Shown here piece by piece: positions 5,511 to 6,619 of a stretch of 6,619 nucleotides of DNA. Position numbers and translations under genes: made by a program. Under the pieces are notes generated by a model. It did no database searches. It saw nothing but the letters and a program-made list of their open reading frames with translations, and was not told the DNA's origin. Source of the DNA: JACQWR01 sp964614365 (lineage in GTDB: Bacteria > Desulfobacterota > Syntrophia > Syntrophales > JACQWR01); contig CAZTLA010000174.1 in assembly GCA_964614365.1 (NCBI GenBank), positions 1 through 6,619 of the forward strand, in the 5' to 3' direction. Positions within the stretch are counted from its first letter, which is position 1, and every line of letters starts with the position of its first letter.

Positions 5511-6446
5511 ATGGAGGATACGGTCGGGTTACTGAAACAAGGAGCCGTCTCCGGCTTCGGCAGGGGATGGCGCGGTTTTCTCTGGACAATCAAGATCATC
5601 GTCCCCATTTCCCTGGCAACGACGCTGCTCGCCTGGAGCGATCTGCTCCGTCACATCGACTTCCTCATTAAACCCCTCATGGGACTCCTCAGTCTCCCTC
5701 CCATGGCTGCCGTTCCTCTCCTCATCGGCATGCTCTCAGGCATCTATGGAACAATCGCCGCCATGGTGGTGCTCCCTTTTAACGAAAGCCAGATGACCCT
5801 TATCGCCATCTTCGCGCTGAGCGCCCACAACCTGATCCAGGAAGGAATCGTTCAGGCTCAATCGGGCATCAATCCCGTAAAGGCAACCCTGTACCGTCTG
5901 GCATCGGCAATTATTTCCGTCATTGCCGTGGCGCCGTGGCTTCCTGCCGGTTCGCCGACCTACCTTCACGCCGGTGCGCTCCCGGCCTCCCTTTCCTTTT
6001 CCCTCATGCTGGAGAACTGGCTTGCGGCCACGCTGTATTTGATGTTCAAGGTTTTTCTGATTTTAATGGCGCTGATGGTAGTGCTCGAAATTTTCAGAAC
6101 CACCGGCTGGATACATCCCCTGGTCAGAGTCTTATCGCCTCTGCTCAAAATCATGGGGCTCGACAAAAAGGTGGGATTTCTCTGGATGACCGCGGTGATC
6201 TTCGGTCTGGCATACGGGGGCGCCATTCTCGTGGAGGAAATAAAAAACGGGACCATTTCGGAGGAAGAACGAGAAACGCTGCACCTGTCCATCGGCATCA
6301 ACCACGCGCTCGTTGAAGACCCGGCCCTGTTCCTGGCCATGGGACTGAGTCCCTTCTGGCTCTACATCCCCCGCCTGCTCATGGCCATCGTCAGCGTCCG
6401 CCTCATCCGCCTCTGGCAGAACTGGCGCTTGTGGAGCAGGAGATGA
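5511..6446 (+). CDS. Nucleoside recognition (Gate) domain membrane protein
   Basis: The 311-residue product is a polytopic inner-membrane protein with about seven or eight hydrophobic segments (roughly 25-43, 53-75, 78-100, 125-145, 168-192, 222-240, 270-300). It shows two similar halves: GIYGTIAAMVVLPF with SAHNLIQEG (77-112), and GLAYGGAILVEEI with GINHALVEDPALF (232-274). This inverted-pair layout is the hallmark of Gate-domain proteins, the family labelled 'nucleoside recognition', which includes the core of CNT nucleoside transporters, FeoB's channel part and SpmA/SpmB. The single-protein bacterial versions have no firm substrate, so transport of a small solute or ion is inference. AGGGA (5501-5505) precedes the ATG by five bases. 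The gene stands alone between divergent and probably convergent neighbours; nothing in the thioredoxin gene suggests a shared pathway. Confidence 0.8.
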   Translation: MEDTVGLLKQGAVSGFGRGWRGFLWTIKIIVPISLATTLLAWSDLLRHIDFLIKPLMGLLSLPPMAAVPLLIGMLSGIYGTIAAMVVLPFNESQMTLIAIFALSAHNLIQEGIVQAQSGINPVKATLYRLASAIISVIAVAPWLPAGSPTYLHAGALPASLSFSLMLENWLAATLYLMFKVFLILMALMVVLEIFRTTGWIHPLVRVLSPLLKIMGLDKKVGFLWMTAVIFGLAYGGAILVEEIKNGTISEEERETLHLSIGINHALVEDPALFLAMGLSPFWLYIPRLLMAIVSVRLIRLWQNWRLWSRR

Positions 6447-6538
6447 AATCCGGGACTCCTGAGGAGGGATGGTGATTTTCAGTTGGCAGCATGGATCAGC
6501 GGCAGTGATTAACCGTTCATTCGATCGGTTCGTCGGTT

Positions 6539-6619
6539 TCACAAAATGTATTGTGTATTCAGGCCAATTTTCTTTGCTGCTGCAATTTGTTGCTTGTCCG
6601 AAGAAACAAACAGCTCTGT
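6539..6619 (-). CDS. C-terminal end of a minus-strand gene cut by the window edge
   Basis: Reading the minus strand from the right edge gives 26 codons and then TGA (6541-6539). The peptide includes ELFVSSDKQQIAAAKKIGLN and ends TQYIL. This has the amphipathic look of a real protein terminus: a strand, then an Asp, then a helix rich in Ala and Lys, then a final strand. The pattern 'SSDKxxxxAAKKxGL' resembles the last part of PIN-domain proteins, and less closely HAD-type phosphatases. With so little sequence the family is only a suggestion. It would converge on the Gate-domain gene. Confidence 0.45.
   Translation of the reverse strand, partial: TELFVSSDKQQIAAAKKIGLNTQYIL

Noticed and set aside
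6443..6475. Ten-codon frame (MKSGTPEEGW) overlapping the Gate-gene stop as ATGA
   Set aside because: Too short, with no supporting feature beyond the overlap; such overlaps are expected by chance.
6469..6619. Plus-strand frame open to the window edge, starting at ATG 6469 or GTG 6472 after GAGGAGGG
   Set aside because: The Shine-Dalgarno is too close to either start, the peptide resembles no family and is Cys/Phe-rich and irregular. The overlapping minus-strand frame reads far more like protein.
1..6619. CRISPR array, tRNA or rRNA genes, GEMM riboswitch
   Set aside because: No regularly spaced short repeats, no tRNA cloverleaf or rRNA-like segments, and no GEMM-type conserved core seen upstream of any gene.

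Overview
The window reads as a stretch of a moderately GC-rich Gram-negative chromosome. It encodes a Sec-exported enzyme, a lipoprotein with a lipobox, and a HAMP-GGDEF membrane sensor. The transposase fragment at the left edge, the divergent GGDDF-type cyclase and the palindromic repeats resemble what I recall from Desulfobacterota (Syntrophia-like) genomes. That placement is an inference from recalled family resemblance, not from a search.

Layout. (1) Positions 1-540 hold the start-codon end of an insertion sequence, reading leftward. Its transposase is cut to 144 codons, and two copies of a bipartite direct repeat plus nested inverted repeats lie upstream of its start codon. (2) Positions 541-648 hold a probable promoter followed by a perfect 30-bp palindrome. 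(3) Positions 649-4376 hold a rightward set of three genes: an exported transglutaminase-like enzyme with an intact Cys-His-Asp triad and an extra C-terminal beta domain; a two-TM HAMP sensor with a strongly altered GGDEF domain; and an 8-nt-overlapping coiled-coil lipoprotein. (4) Positions 4377-4743 carry no gene but hold two members of one palindromic repeat family between convergent genes. The second is a 126-bp, near-symmetrical palindrome that abuts the stop codon of the next gene. (5) Positions 4744-5304 (minus strand) encode a Trx2-like thioredoxin whose N-terminal zinc ribbon is tandemly duplicated. (6) Positions 5511-6446 encode a polytopic 'nucleoside recognition'/Gate-domain membrane protein, divergent from the thioredoxin gene. 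(7) The right edge holds what looks like the last 26 codons of a minus-strand gene.

How the genes may work together. The DGC-like sensor and the lipoprotein are translationally coupled and probably act as a unit, with an envelope-anchored coiled coil beside a membrane sensor. The transglutaminase-like protein may share their transcript, but a 136-nt gap leaves that open. The thioredoxin and the Gate protein are divergently transcribed and need not be functionally linked.

The most interesting signal is the cyclase. By ungapped alignment to PleD it has Ser where canonical GGDEF enzymes have the guanine-contacting Asp, the change associated with Hypr (cGAMP-making) GGDEF enzymes. It also has Ala in place of the guanine-contacting Asn and Asp in place of the second acidic signature residue. 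Either altered nucleotide specificity or loss of activity is possible. I see no clearly new multi-gene defence or mobile system.
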